Of a stretch of DNA of 64,000 nucleotides, positions 23,641 through 33,999 are shown one piece after another. Positions within the stretch are counted from its first letter, which is position 1; the number at the start of each line of letters is the position of its first letter. The position numbers and the translations under genes are program-made. The notes under the pieces were generated by a model that was not told the DNA's origin, searched no databases, and saw only the letters and a program-made list of their open reading frames with translations. The stretch covers positions 1,116,001 through 1,180,000 of the forward strand of contig CM066309.1 of the NCBI GenBank assembly GCA_033807695.1, given 5' to 3'. The DNA is from Daedaleopsis sinensis (taxonomy: Eukaryota > Basidiomycota > Agaricomycetes > Polyporales > Polyporaceae).

Positions 23641-24885
23641 ATGCCAGGCAACGCAAATACTGACCGCAACTCGCTCGTCGCGTATCTCGCGCAGGCGTAT
23701 CTCCTCCCGCTCATCTTCAAAGAACCGAGCCTGCCCGTCCGCCAGTTCGCGCCGCTGTGGCCGCCGATGGAGGAGCTCGACTGCGGCAAGGGGCGCTCCC
23801 GCTACCTTTCCCGAGTGACGCAGATCCCGCTCCTCGCTCTGCAGAACGCGGTCAGGACCTGTACGTCCCTTCACGCTCGTTATCTCTCACACCAAACGTC
23901 TTTGTCTGACTCGTCCGTCCCATCCGCCGTGCAGATTTCCTCGGGCTCGAAGACCGCCCGAAGATCGAGTGGGAGAACCGCGCGCTCACTATGCCCTCAT
24001 CCGGTATGCTCGCGCTGACGTGCCCCGCGCTGGACCAGCTCGCGGTGCGGGACGAGCGCGACTTCCTGAAGACGCTGCAGTTCTTCATGCTCGGCACCGT
24101 CGCGGAGGCGATCCGCGCCATCGACAGGCGTCAGTTCGACGACGACGAGCTCACGTTCGTGCGGTACCGGATGCAGGGCGTCGCCACCGCGCGGAAAATC
24201 TGCTCGCTGTACCTGTTTGGGGAGCCTGTTCCGGTACGTCTATGTGTTCTTAGTGATGCTGAGGCTGATCTGATTCGTCCGCGCAGCCGACTGGGATATT
24301 GAGGCCGGGGATTGTTGTCCTCGCGCTGCCTCCATGGCAGTTTGGCGTGGGCGACTTTCATCTGTTTGCATCGCGTCGAACGGTGCGTCGGTTACAGTCG
24401 CTTCACCTTTTCTTTCTCGCACACTGATGGCAGTTCGTCTCACGCAGTTTGACAAAGGCGAACTCGATAGGGATTGCAAACCCGTGCCGACATGGACCAA
24501 CGCGACGAAGCTCTGGGCGGTGCTATACGATACCTGCAAGGTGAGCGGATACCGGTGGTTCGTGATCACGACCTACGAGCAGTGGATCTTCGGGAACTGG
24601 AGCCTAGGTACGGATTGTTGTTGCTGGTGGCGTTGCTTGCAAGTTGCTCACGCACAGATGAACATGAACTCGACATCGTTGGTACACAGATTGGACGGTC
24701 GTCGACATGACCCCGCCTTTGCCATTCGACAAGACGCGCGGGATGACTCTCGCCGAGATGCTCGTTTTCTGGACACAGAGCGCGCACAACAAGGTTCGCT
24801 ACTGGCGTCTTGCGCCTGTGAGTCTTCTCTATGCCTTCGAAGTCTTCGAGCCCAATACTAAATGGAATTTCAGAACGCGGACTGA
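23641..24885 (+). CDS. Uncharacterised basidiomycete protein (WAVLYD-type family)
   Basis: About six exons join in frame. Blocks include an N-terminal LAQAYLLPLIFKEP stretch, GVATARKICSLYLFG, a WTNATKLWAVLYD...SGYRWFVITTYEQWIFGNWS core, then WTVVDMTPPLPFD and LAEMLVFWTQSA. The last intron (GTGAGT donor, TACTAA branch, TTTCAG end) leads to a short last exon and a TGA at 24883-24885. The core resembles a family of agaricomycete hypothetical proteins in which a short region reports failure to match known enzymes; I know no function for it. No signal peptide or membrane segment is visible. ATG 23641 fits the conserved frame; 23572 is an alternative. It is convergent with the next gene. Confidence 0.7.
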
Positions 24886-25146
24886 CCGTCCCCCAGTGGT
24901 TGGCGTTTCACTGGCTACCTTTGCCATTCATTAGAGTTTCGGGTCTGACTGTTTGATTTATGCTTACTGCTGTACAACATGGACATGGGACATGTATTGC
25001 TGTATGATCGCATCTGTTGTAATGGATAACCACCCTCATTCCCGCACACGGGTGCCAGCAGGCCCTAGCCTTAATTCATGAGCGCCACCCAACAAAACTC
25101 GCAAAACACCACATGGTTATCACGGTCGAAATCGTGAGCCATACTA

Positions 25147-26570
25147 CTACTCGACCCCTATTTGCCATCTGTAACCCCAGTCTTTCGCGTATGCTGTCAA
25201 GATCTCTCTCCCCACGACCGTCTTCCAACGTTCAATTTCTCCCAGGGCACTGACGTCGCCGTCATTTCGTATGGTGTTGATCAATTCGGCCTCGAGGGTC
25301 TCAAGTTGATAGCCCGTAGATGCCTCGTCGGAATCAGAGTTTTTCACCTCTTCCCTCATATCCCCTCCTAGAAAATGAGCTTGCAACGACCACCGGAAAT
25401 GCTCCTTGAGACAATCCTTCGTAATAGGACTTGTCAGCTCCGGGATATGGGTTGGCAGACCCGCATCGACGGCGGCTTGTGTAAATGTGCAAACCCGGAA
25501 GTTGTCCTGTCGTTGAATTAGAGATTGTCAGCGACCGAGCTGCACAGCGGCCGCAGTATGGTAACTGTAACTTACATCTACATCAACACTGAACGCATTG
25601 TCCTTCCACAGTTCGTACAAATCGGCACGAATGGGAAACAGGTTCTCAGCTCGTCGGTATTTTTCTTCATCAGGGCCAAGCTTAAATTTATCATCTAGGA
25701 GTTCCTCGTGCCTTTTGATGAAGAAAACACCAGGATTGATCTGCAACACAATCTCGGTTCAGAAACGAACCGTCTCCAAGTCGTCGAGCCTAGTATAAGA
25801 CTTACAAAGCGTACTATGGCGGGAGGAAATATCCAGTTGACCTCGGCGCCCTGCGATCGAGTGAACAAGCAATGGGTTTGATAGCTTTTGATAGCCTCCC
25901 CGCGCAGATCTTCTGATATCTCGTCCTGTTACAATAGTCCGATGACATGAACCTTAAACTTTCGACAGTGAAGTGAACTACTTACTAGTCCGTGGTCAGT
26001 GGTGCGCATCATTCTGAGGGTTGCTCCTACGGGACAATATGTAAAGGGGTTGTGACTCGGACGCTTTGGCAACTCCGCGAAGATATCTTCAATCTCCCCA
26101 GGGTCAAAATCTGCCAGTAAGGTTGTACGGTACGGTATATCATGGGTCATGCCTCAAGGAGTACACAAAGCCCACATACCTTTGGCACACGCATAGCACC
26201 CATAGTTTCCTGCAGTAAGGAGCTCTGGCCCCGGGACAACTGTTGGAGATTCTACGGCGTAGCAGAACGGTCCGTTGCCTTCGCGTCGCACTTCGATGGT
26301 GGCGATATAGGCGGTTAGCGCTAGCTGGGTAGTCCGACTGATCATCTTGATCCAGCGCAGGAACGTTTCCGATGTGATAGGTCCGACTATGTTGAGATTG
26401 AGGCCTGGTTATGGGAAGTGTGAGTCATCTCCGTGGGGACCGACTTGAACGTGCTCACAGCCAACTAACGGTGACGGCGGGTGGCAAGAAGGCCACCAGA
26501 GGAACAAGTTGGCTTCCCTATCTTGAGAAATTAGAGACTTGTGGGCACCCTCGATGTCAGAAGAAGACAT
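25147..26570 (-). CDS. HNH-nuclease-like protein lacking the catalytic histidines
   Basis: Six exons on the minus strand join in frame, with introns of 60-75 nt. The C-terminal half follows the layout of fungal HNH-nuclease-like proteins: CLFTRSQGAEVNWIFPP, then ENLFPIRADLYELWKDNAFSVDVDDN, then EHFRWSL-AHFLGGDM. Where active HNH proteins have AHI and a DLH-type histidine, this one reads NWI and DLY, so it is probably catalytically dead; that is inference. I chose the ATG at 26568-26570: it is the first ATG in the frame and lies 57 bp downstream of a TATATATA box. It is divergent from the related gene at 27651. Role unknown. Confidence 0.68.
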
Positions 26571-26626
26571 TGCGTCGAAGTTGAGTTGTGGGATAAGTAT
26601 GATATTGAGCCGTGGCACTGCGAGTT

Positions 26627-26634
26627 TATATATA
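26627..26634 (-). promoter_or_regulatory. TATA box of the HNH-like gene
   Basis: TATATATA lies 57 bp upstream of the ATG at 26570, a suitable distance for a core promoter with a short leader. It also argues against an earlier in-frame non-ATG start near 26618. Confidence 0.55.
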
Positions 26635-26898
26635 CACTAAGTGTGTACTAGTTGTCTCTTTGAGTCGGCGACTTAAGCGCGCCGGCAGTGGCCGGCGACA
26701 GGGCACCTTTTTACTCACACGCCTATAGTACATGGGGGGCGCTGGACGGCGACCGTGCCCTGGATGGCGGCGTCTATCTTAGCAACCAAAGGCTGCCAGT
26801 GGCAACACAGTTTACCGTTTACGAGCCTAGCGGCGTTCAAGGATACCATACTAGTGCTAGTCTAAGTAGGGGCACTCAAGCTTCACAGCAAACCCATG

Positions 26899-27174
26899 GT
26901 GACAGGTTCTTCGGCGTCACGGTCGCCGTGGCGATTCACCACTGGTGGCTTTGTGTTCTGCAGGGGCAAGTGTAGGATCGCCGCAGCATTCGTGTCACCT
27001 CGCCCAGCGAGACTGGTTGCTATTAGAAGGCAAAACGTGACAGGTTCTTCGGCGTCACGGTCGCCGTGGCGATTCACCAATGGTAGCTTTTTGTTCTGCA
27101 GGGGCAAGTGTAGGATCGCTGCAGCATTCGTGTCACCGCGCCCAGCGAGACTGGTTGCTATTAGAAGGCAAAAC
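26899..27174. repeat. Two tandem copies of a 138-bp repeat between divergent genes
   Basis: Copies at 26899-27036 and 27037-27174 differ at only a handful of positions. The unit contains GGTTCTTCGGCGTCACGG, a GTCGCCGTGGCGATTCACCA block and ends TATTAGAAGGCAAAAC. Because 138 is a multiple of three, open frames pass through both copies, but nothing supports coding. They lie in the 1.1-kb spacer between two HNH-type genes and may be remnants of a mobile element or a regulatory tandem repeat. Confidence 0.85.
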
Positions 27175-27650
27175 CCGCAGTAGCTGCGGTGCATTGGGCG
27201 CTATAGGCCGTCTTATAGCGCGTCATGCGAACTAAACTTAGTCCGTACTACTATACTACTACTAAGCTGTAACCGTTGCCAACAGTGAATCGCCCCATCC
27301 CAATTGTTCCTCCCTGACTCCAGAGACAGGCACGGCGTTCTCGAGCAGCATGTTAAGTTTATCGTGCAGGATTTGACTATGGTGCCTCCCCGCACATGGA
27401 ATTATCATTATGCAGCAACTACCACTAGGCAAGGCTTGACGGTCGCTTAAGCTTACTATGGGGCACTTTCCCCCCGCCGCCGATTGTTGTGCGCCGCTCA
27501 GCCAGACTTGAAATCTGTAAATGAAGATCTATAAATGCGTCGACGACTGTTCTTGGTTCGACTCAACGATCCCACAATCATCGCACTTCCGACTCACCTC
27601 CGCCTCCTACTAGTTGAAAGCTTATAGTCTGTCCTACTAAAACTCATTCC

Positions 27651-29294
27651 ATGTACCCTAACAGTGACCAGAGAAACGTTCACATCTGGGGTTCGTCCCT
27701 CGATCACGTTTACAAGCACAAGAAACATACTAGTACTTCGAACAAAGCTAGTAACGGTTCAATAAACCCAATATTGATTGCCGGTGCGCATACCTTGCAG
27801 CGATCTCGCTAGTCTAGGATCAGATGCTAACTTTCTTTTCACCCATGTTCCAGGGTTTTTTAATCACGACGATAAAATTACATACACAACATTGTATGAA
27901 TGGCTCCATCTTGCTTTCGACGTGAACCTGGCTGGTGAAGACTTCCCAGTAGTTGTCGGACGATCCGGAATTCAGCATGAAGGTAAGCCGCCCAATTCAG
28001 CCTGTCTCCTCAAACTCCTCATACTGTTTCACTCGACCTCACAATCATCTGCTAAACGCAACTATAGTGTCCATAGGTGAATGGAAGATCGCTCTGCTCA
28101 AAGGGATCAATCCTACTGGCAGTACCCCTAAACCAGCCACTGGCGCCGGGCCCACAGATGGCATATTGGAAAATTTCCCGACAGATATGGAAGACTTTAA
28201 ACTGGAGAGCAAGATTATTCAAGACCGGCTTATCTCATGGGATGACAACTCTCCGTGTGTAGAAGGTCATTATATGGCTGTCATAATCTACGTTATATCT
28301 CCGAAGGCAACAGACAACCAGGCACATTCTGGCCCGCTAACGAAGATGTATATGAGAGGTGTAACCAATTTGCCAGCTACTGCCTCGTCTATGGATATCA
28401 CGAAAAGGATCAACTCGGAGATAGTAGATGATGAGGGTGCCACTTCCGAGTCGAAGCCGAAGAGACCGAGAGTGAGTAAAGATAATGATGGGTGACAGCT
28501 GTCGCGAATTTGACATGCCATTCAACTTTGCTTTAGAGAAGTGCCAAGACCCGTAACGAGGTTCGAAACCGCGATGGCCATTGTCGAGCAATGGGGGCAT
28601 TACCTGCTTGTCGTGACCGGGGTTATGACTACACTGGACTAGAAGTCGCCCATATCATCGCTCTGGGATGCGTCGAATGGGTAATACTAGACTTGTCATT
28701 GTTTTCAGCTTGGCACTGACATTCAAGTTGCATGATATAGGCCGTATCCTATAAACGTTGGCCAAAGGCCATCGAAAGGATACTCGGAACAACCTTCAAA
28801 GAAGCCGACAAGCCTGTGAACGGTATAATGTTCCATGTAGGCGTTCATAGAAATTTCGACAACTTCAACATCTTTTATTGGGTGCGTGCGCTCAAGTATA
28901 TTGAATGCTAGTATACAGAGCTAACATACTCCGCGCGCTACATACTACTACCTAAAATTTGCAGCCAACCATGAAGAACGGCAAGCTTGAAAGGGTACCA
29001 TATACTCTTGAACGCAGTCTCCCAGATGACTGTTCTCGGAAAGATTTGCGGGGATATCTTCTCGATCCGCTTCCACTCGACCAGAGAAGACCATCCGGGC
29101 CGGGGCCGATAATTACAACTTCGGATGGCGCTTTGCTTCAAGTCGACAAGGCCGCCGAGAGTGAACTGCTACGCGAGCATGCCCGTAACGCGCTACTATG
29201 TCATTTTGTGGGTTATGGACGAGTGTCTAAGGAATTTGATAAAAAGTGGTGGGCCCGGGAGAGGAAATTGAAGTTAAGCAGTCGGGCTTACTAG
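27651..29294 (+). CDS. HNH nuclease domain protein with intact-looking motif
   Basis: Six exons join in frame: 27651-27783 first, last ending at TAG 29292-29294. Near the middle, NRDGHCRAMGALPACRDRGYDYTGLEVAHIIALG carries the first histidine (AHI), and VNGIMFHVGVHRNFDNFNIFYW carries the N and second H of an HNH fold. The C-terminal part (ESELLREHARNALLCHFVGYG) matches the usual helix-rich end. Such proteins are numerous in Agaricomycetes; their targets are unknown. Before the HNH domain is an Asp-rich region with KPKRPR, a possible nuclear localisation signal. It is divergently arranged with the degenerate relative at 25147-26570. Confidence 0.75.
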
Positions 29295-30332
29295 GTTCAC
29301 TACTAGACATTGCAGTATTCTACCGGTCCTTTGGAATCTATGGCTTCTTTGGAAAAGCCGAATATCAAGTTCCCACCTCGGAGCGACATGTGGACCCTTG
29401 GCGAACGCGTATTAGTGTGACTCGTTGTAGTTGACCAAATACATACATTAGGGCCATGGCAGGAGCATGACCAGACAAGAAGTAGAGGTATTAACAGACA
29501 CTGCATGGGGCTCGCACTCGTTCTGGTAGTACCAACACAGTACCAAGGTGGCAAGAGTCAGAGGGATGCTCAAGTTAAACCTAGTTAAACCCGAATATCA
29601 GCGGCTCCCAGTGCCCGGGATGGGCAGGCGCCCATCTATTCACGTCTAGACGCCCAAGTACTGCATTCCCGGTAGGTAGTCGCGACTCTGACAGTAGCCA
29701 CCATGACCACTGACCACAATCCTCGCTCATCCACACAAAATTTACGCCTACACATACGCTCGGCGCGCCATGAATACCATAGGAAGTTTCAGCTACGACT
29801 CACGCGTCATCGGCCACCGGTCGGTGGCACTGTGCCAGTGGCAAACGGATGCCACCCCATTGACACCCGGGCCGTACAACGGTGTTCAAACACTTCTAGA
29901 AGACATTTTTGTTCACAGATCTGCATACTGAAGACGCTTTTACCCGTCACCACTCCCGGCCTCCTTTCACTAGCACAACTAGAGCCATGTCGATTGTGCT
30001 TGAACTAACATTGTTCGTTACATATAAAAACGTCGGAGAGAGAAACAGTCCAAACGTACTGCCAGTGCTTCACCCGAGCAGGGTACTACCTGACCGTCTG
30101 GACTGCTCGCTGAGAACTCTAGCTCTTCTCCAACAACCATGGCCACGTACTTCCTCACTTGGCCTCCGAAATCACCCGCGCCACCCCCCTTCAGGGGAAA
30201 TTTGCTCAAGTCCGTACAGTTTCTTAGCTCCTCTTTATCTGTTTGCTGACTGACTCGTGTCGTTAATGCAGTGCGGAACCGGGATGTACAGAGGAGGAGG
30301 CAAACGAAGCGATCCTGCACTGAGCATGCGAA
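29295..30332. other. Intergenic region without a supported gene
   Basis: Small open frames have no family similarity. A direct repeat GTTAAACC lies near 29572-29590. At 30139 an ATG opens a short frame, with an intron-like segment (GTCCGT to TGCAG) ending near 30270 and a stop soon after; it could be an upstream ORF of the next gene. Confidence 0.45.
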
Positions 30333-30991
30333 ATGTTCAACATCTCTAAGTCCGACGCGATCCGCCACTGGAGACTGAGATTGCCTTCCACAGAGCCGGA
30401 GAGCTCAGATGATCATGATGTCCAACAGGACGCTCAGACAAGCACTTCGCCAGACCCCGCCTGTGGACCACGTTCAGACTCTCAGGCTCGTCGGAACCAG
30501 GTACAGCTACGGCAAGGTAAGTCCTACGCCTGGCACCCAAAGCCGACTTGGCTACTGACGTGTCTTGAGAACCACCAAGCTCCGAGTCATCGTCAGCTAT
30601 GAGAGGAAGATCCCGAACGATGCACAACAACAGCTCCAGCCCGACCCAGATATCTGTGAGCTCCCGATGCAGCCAAAGCCGCAGCCGCTCTCACTCGAAG
30701 GCCAGCTCCAACACCGGCAGCAGTCGCCGCCGCCGCAGCAGCAGCTCGGGCACCACGAGCAGTCGCAGCCGCAGCCGATCACGCAGCACCGACCAGACTC
30801 CCAGTCACAACGGCAACAACGTGCTTCTTCGGAGAGGGACTCGAGACCGAGCACCGGCAGCGATCCGCGCGTCCACCCCCATCCCCATCACTGGCCCGGA
30901 CACTGGCCGCGATAGAGCGAAAGCTGAGACGCCAAAGCCGCGCCGCAAGGCGAGAAAGCGTCGGGGACGCCCCTCGGTCCGTTCTCCTTGA
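30333..30991 (+). CDS. Small RS-rich (Arg/Ser) nuclear-type protein
   Basis: Two exons are separated by an intron beginning GTAAGT near 30516 and ending CTTGAG near 30567. The frame reads through to a TGA at 30989-30991. After a polar, Asp/Gln-rich N-terminus comes an Arg-Ser dipeptide-rich region (SQSRSRSHSK, SRRRRSSSSG, SRSRSRSRS) and a basic C-terminus (KPRRKARKRRGRP) with an AT-hook-like GRP core. RS domains occur in splicing factors, but no RNA-recognition motif is present, so a splicing role is only inference. An in-frame stop just upstream supports ATG 30333. Confidence 0.6.
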
Positions 30992-31432
30992 CATGGTTCC
31001 TTGTTCGAACGATGTCCCGTCTTGACTACGACCCTACCCGTCGCTCATCGTGAATCACATCTTATCACCTAACGACTACGCATCACCGTTTATAACCGTC
31101 TTACTCTCGTCACCTCTAGTTTCTACCATCGCTTAATTTACCCTTCGCGTCAATGTCACGAAGTAGGCCATGTAGTTCATGTATATGATATCTCGTTGAT
31201 ATGACACCTAAGCTCAAGTCGATTTGTATTTCGCGCGTAGTGGCCCCAGTGGCGTGTCAGCAGCAGTCGGGAGGACGAGCAGAGCACAGGAGACTAAGCT
31301 GTCTTTCTGTGATGAAGTTCACGGTGGAGGACCCCGAGCAGAGTCGGAAGCCCTCATGAATATTTTAAGTAGGATTGTTCTGAAAGTCTACAGCAGATAC
31401 ACTCTAATGCGTGCAATGCGTAGTATGAGGCA
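30992..31432. other. Intergenic region
   Basis: AT-richer than its flanks. It presumably holds the 3' ends of two converging transcription units. Nothing else is seen. Confidence 0.5.
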
Positions 31433-32345
31433 TTAGGACTCGGAGGCATCACGAAGACGCTCCGCTTCGACCATGGCCTGCACATCTCGCTTCCATGCAT
31501 CAAGTTCCCCGCCCCACCCACCAATGCGCCTGTACTTTCCGCCGACATGCACGCTATCAATGCGATGCTTGTCGCCTTCACGCTTGCGCACTCGCCAGTG
31601 CTGGCTGAGACACCTGTACGTTTCGGACACGAAGTCCGTGTGTCAGACTGAGGAACGTCATGATGATGATACTCGTAGAGTGCTGGACGAATCGGTGTGC
31701 TGAAACGCCACCTACCACCAGATGATGCTCTCGCGCGAGAAGACCCCGCGCACCGTCTCCTCGCACCCTGCACTGCACGGTGGAGTCATCCGGAAGAGAC
31801 CCAAGAGCGTTCTCCAGCACAGACGGGGAAAGTAGAGTATAAACGGAGGGTCGAGCCCTGCACCATGCACCCGAACAAATTATCAGCACTGTGTTGCTCT
31901 GGCGACTAAGGTGCTGACTCGGAAGCTGCTCACATAACGTCCGTTGCCTCCGAATTAGAGAACATGTCGCCTAGCCTCGAGCTGTAGTTCCCGTCGGCGA
32001 CCCAGCCACGCGGGTCCTGGTCGAGAGCGGCGCGCACGGCGACACGAAACTCGTCGCGCGGGCATTGCTTCCATCCAGGCTGCCAAAAAATTCCGTCGAG
32101 AAGTATGCATGGGAGACCCAGCATTGCCGCGAGCTCACGCGCGAGCGTAGACTGAAATATTTCTCAAGCTTGTGGTCGGACAGCCCACATTATGCGTGGG
32201 TGTACACACGTTGCCTGCGCCTAGTGCGAGTGTCAGTACACGCAGGTTAGACATTGATTCATGATAGTCATCGCTCACCACTGTTGCCAACGATGTTCAC
32301 CCTGTAAAGTTTCCAGCTCCGTCTCCACGGAGCGGCGGGATTCGA
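31433..32345 (-). pseudogene. P-loop NTPase (adenylate kinase-like) gene, apparently inactivated
   Basis: Exons on the minus strand follow a fungal family of small P-loop proteins: LYRVNIVGNSG, an 11-nt microexon (32210-32220), STLARELAAMLGLP, WVADGNYSSRLGD, DPPFILYFPRLCWRTLL, PPCSAGCEE and a final QHWRVRKREGD...GRRIGGWGGELDAW-like tail. Three defects are visible. The Walker A lysine codon reads AAC, giving GAGNST in place of GAGKST. The frame breaks between LTHGLRVR and ETYRCLSQHW near 31630. No ATG lies in frame upstream of the P-loop (an ATG at 32414-32416 is in another frame). Each intron otherwise has normal ends. Inference: recent pseudogene. Confidence 0.68.
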
Positions 32346-32694
32346 GCAAGCGGCGGGATCAGTCCCTGCCGGCTCGATGGCGCCTCGACGAGAGGATATG
32401 CGGGCACAGTACTCATCTCCGTCAGAGTCTCAAGTTCGTGACAGTCTGAAGATGGGGCCACAAGCAAGAGTGGTGGTCCAACCTCTTATCGTGGTCCCCC
32501 GGTTCAAAAGCTACGGCGGTTTGACCTGGTTTGACTCACTCACTGGTGACTCCGCGCCGATCGGAGCCGCACAGACGCACGATAGCTCAGTGGGAATTTC
32601 CATGTGGCAGTGTTCAATCCCCGCTCCTCCTCGAGTTGGCACACGGCCAATCACTGCGAAGCTCCGACGACCCGACCACTAAGTACCTTTGGCA
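32346..32694. other. Spacer between P-loop pseudogene and USB1
   Basis: The divergent promoters probably lie here. A tRNA-like A box and B box occur at 32583 and 32611, but too close together for a tRNA. Nothing else is supported. Confidence 0.4.
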
Positions 32695-33845
32695 ATGACC
32701 AGTATGCGGAAGACCGCACTCGTGGAGTATCCGAGCTCGGAAGATGAGGACAAACAAGTCGACATCGAGCCGCCTAGAAAGAAGAGGCAAGTGCAGTTCG
32801 CATAGACAAGTTACTACAACCCTCTCAGGCTCACTGAAGTACAGGAAGCTTCCATCACTCTCTGCACACCTCTTACCACAGGTGCCAGTGGATAATCCAG
32901 CCTTGCACCAGGGTCGGAAACGTACCAAGCCACACGTCGACGGCCAGTTCGCTGCCTACGTATATGTGCCCGTCCAAGTGCCCAAGCGGTCCCGGTTGTT
33001 CAGACTCCTCTGTCGGATATTTGCGTCTGCTCAGCGCGAGGTTCCGACCCTCCATCCTATCGGGTTCAGCCTCGAGGACATCGCCGATCCAGGGAATGAT
33101 GGTCTCCACATCAAAGATGGAACTATCGAGTTGCACGTTTCTTTGACTCGACCGACGTATCTGCGGGCGCACCAGCGAGAGGAGTTCAAACGGGCAGTGC
33201 AAGCTGCAGCACGAAGCAAGCAGAAGTATGTCGACTATGGTGACTCATGCATGTCGTACCTGGAACGCTGATTTCGATATCTCGGATGTAGGTTCTCCGC
33301 GTCGTTTGCCACCCTGTCTGAGCTCACGAACGACGAGCGGACTCGTACTTTCCTCACGCTAGAAGTCGGAGCTGGTCATGATGATGTAAGTACCCATCCA
33401 AAGCTAAATTTGCTTAACGGAACATGTGCTAACTCACAGTGATCAGTTCAAAAAAATAGCAGACACGCTGACCCCGATCTTACGCTCAATCCGACAAAAG
33501 GAGTTCTACGAGGACCCCCGCTTCCACGTATCGATCGCTTGGGCTTTATTGAATAGTGACCCAGACCCCGCTGATACGCCTGAGTCTCGTCCTAGAACCG
33601 ATCGTACATCGAGTCCTGCAGCTCGTGAGCCTGAGGACTCGTCGGCCGCGTCGGGATGCGCGAGTGTTGCAACGTCGACCGAGCCAGCATTTCCCACCAT
33701 ACCATCATTTCCCTCCGGCCTGATACCTCGTTTGCAGGAAGAATTCGGTCGCGAGTTGAACGTGGCAAGTGTAAGCACGTTCGAGGCGGAGGAGCTCGAC
33801 GTGCGGATAGGAAAGGAGGTGCGACGGTGGAGATTGCTGGTCTAG
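32695..33845 (+). CDS. USB1: U6 snRNA 3'-5' phosphodiesterase USB1/Mpn1
   Basis: Four exons (32695-32786, 32845-33225, 33292-33385, 33447-33845) encode 321 residues. Two catalytic HxS motifs of the 2H phosphoesterase fold are present: LHVSLTRP with H at about residue 128 and FHVSIAWAL at about 216. The N-terminus carries an acidic stretch and PRKKRK, a likely nuclear signal. USB1 trims the U6 snRNA 3' end and leaves a terminal phosphate or cyclic phosphate that stabilises it for splicing. The first intron uses a GC donor (GCAAGT). A Ser/Thr/Pro-rich insert of about 45 residues follows the second motif, making the protein somewhat longer than usual. The start is the first of two in-frame ATGs. 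Confidence 0.88.
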
Positions 33846-33999
33846 CGATAGTCTTTGGGTGGCGCCGGCTCTGTGACAGGAGTCTACGTGTGTGATGATA
33901 GCACTACAAGATAATGGACGGTGATACTACTACAGGATGATAGACTATACAAACGTTCCGGTAATACAACCTATGAGATGAGATCTACGGTAACCAAGC

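Noticed and set aside
26890..27180. CRISPR-like array
   Set aside because: Only two long adjacent copies without spacers, in a fungal genome.
30139..30320. Extra 5' coding exons for the RS-rich gene
   Set aside because: A stop codon in the frame directly before ATG 30333 separates them; the short spliced ORF is at most an upstream ORF.
32576..32640. tRNA-like A box (TAGCTCAGTGGG) and B box (GTTCAATCC)
   Set aside because: The boxes are only about 29 nt apart, too close for a tRNA, and neither D-, T- nor acceptor stem pairs. At most a tRNA-derived relic.
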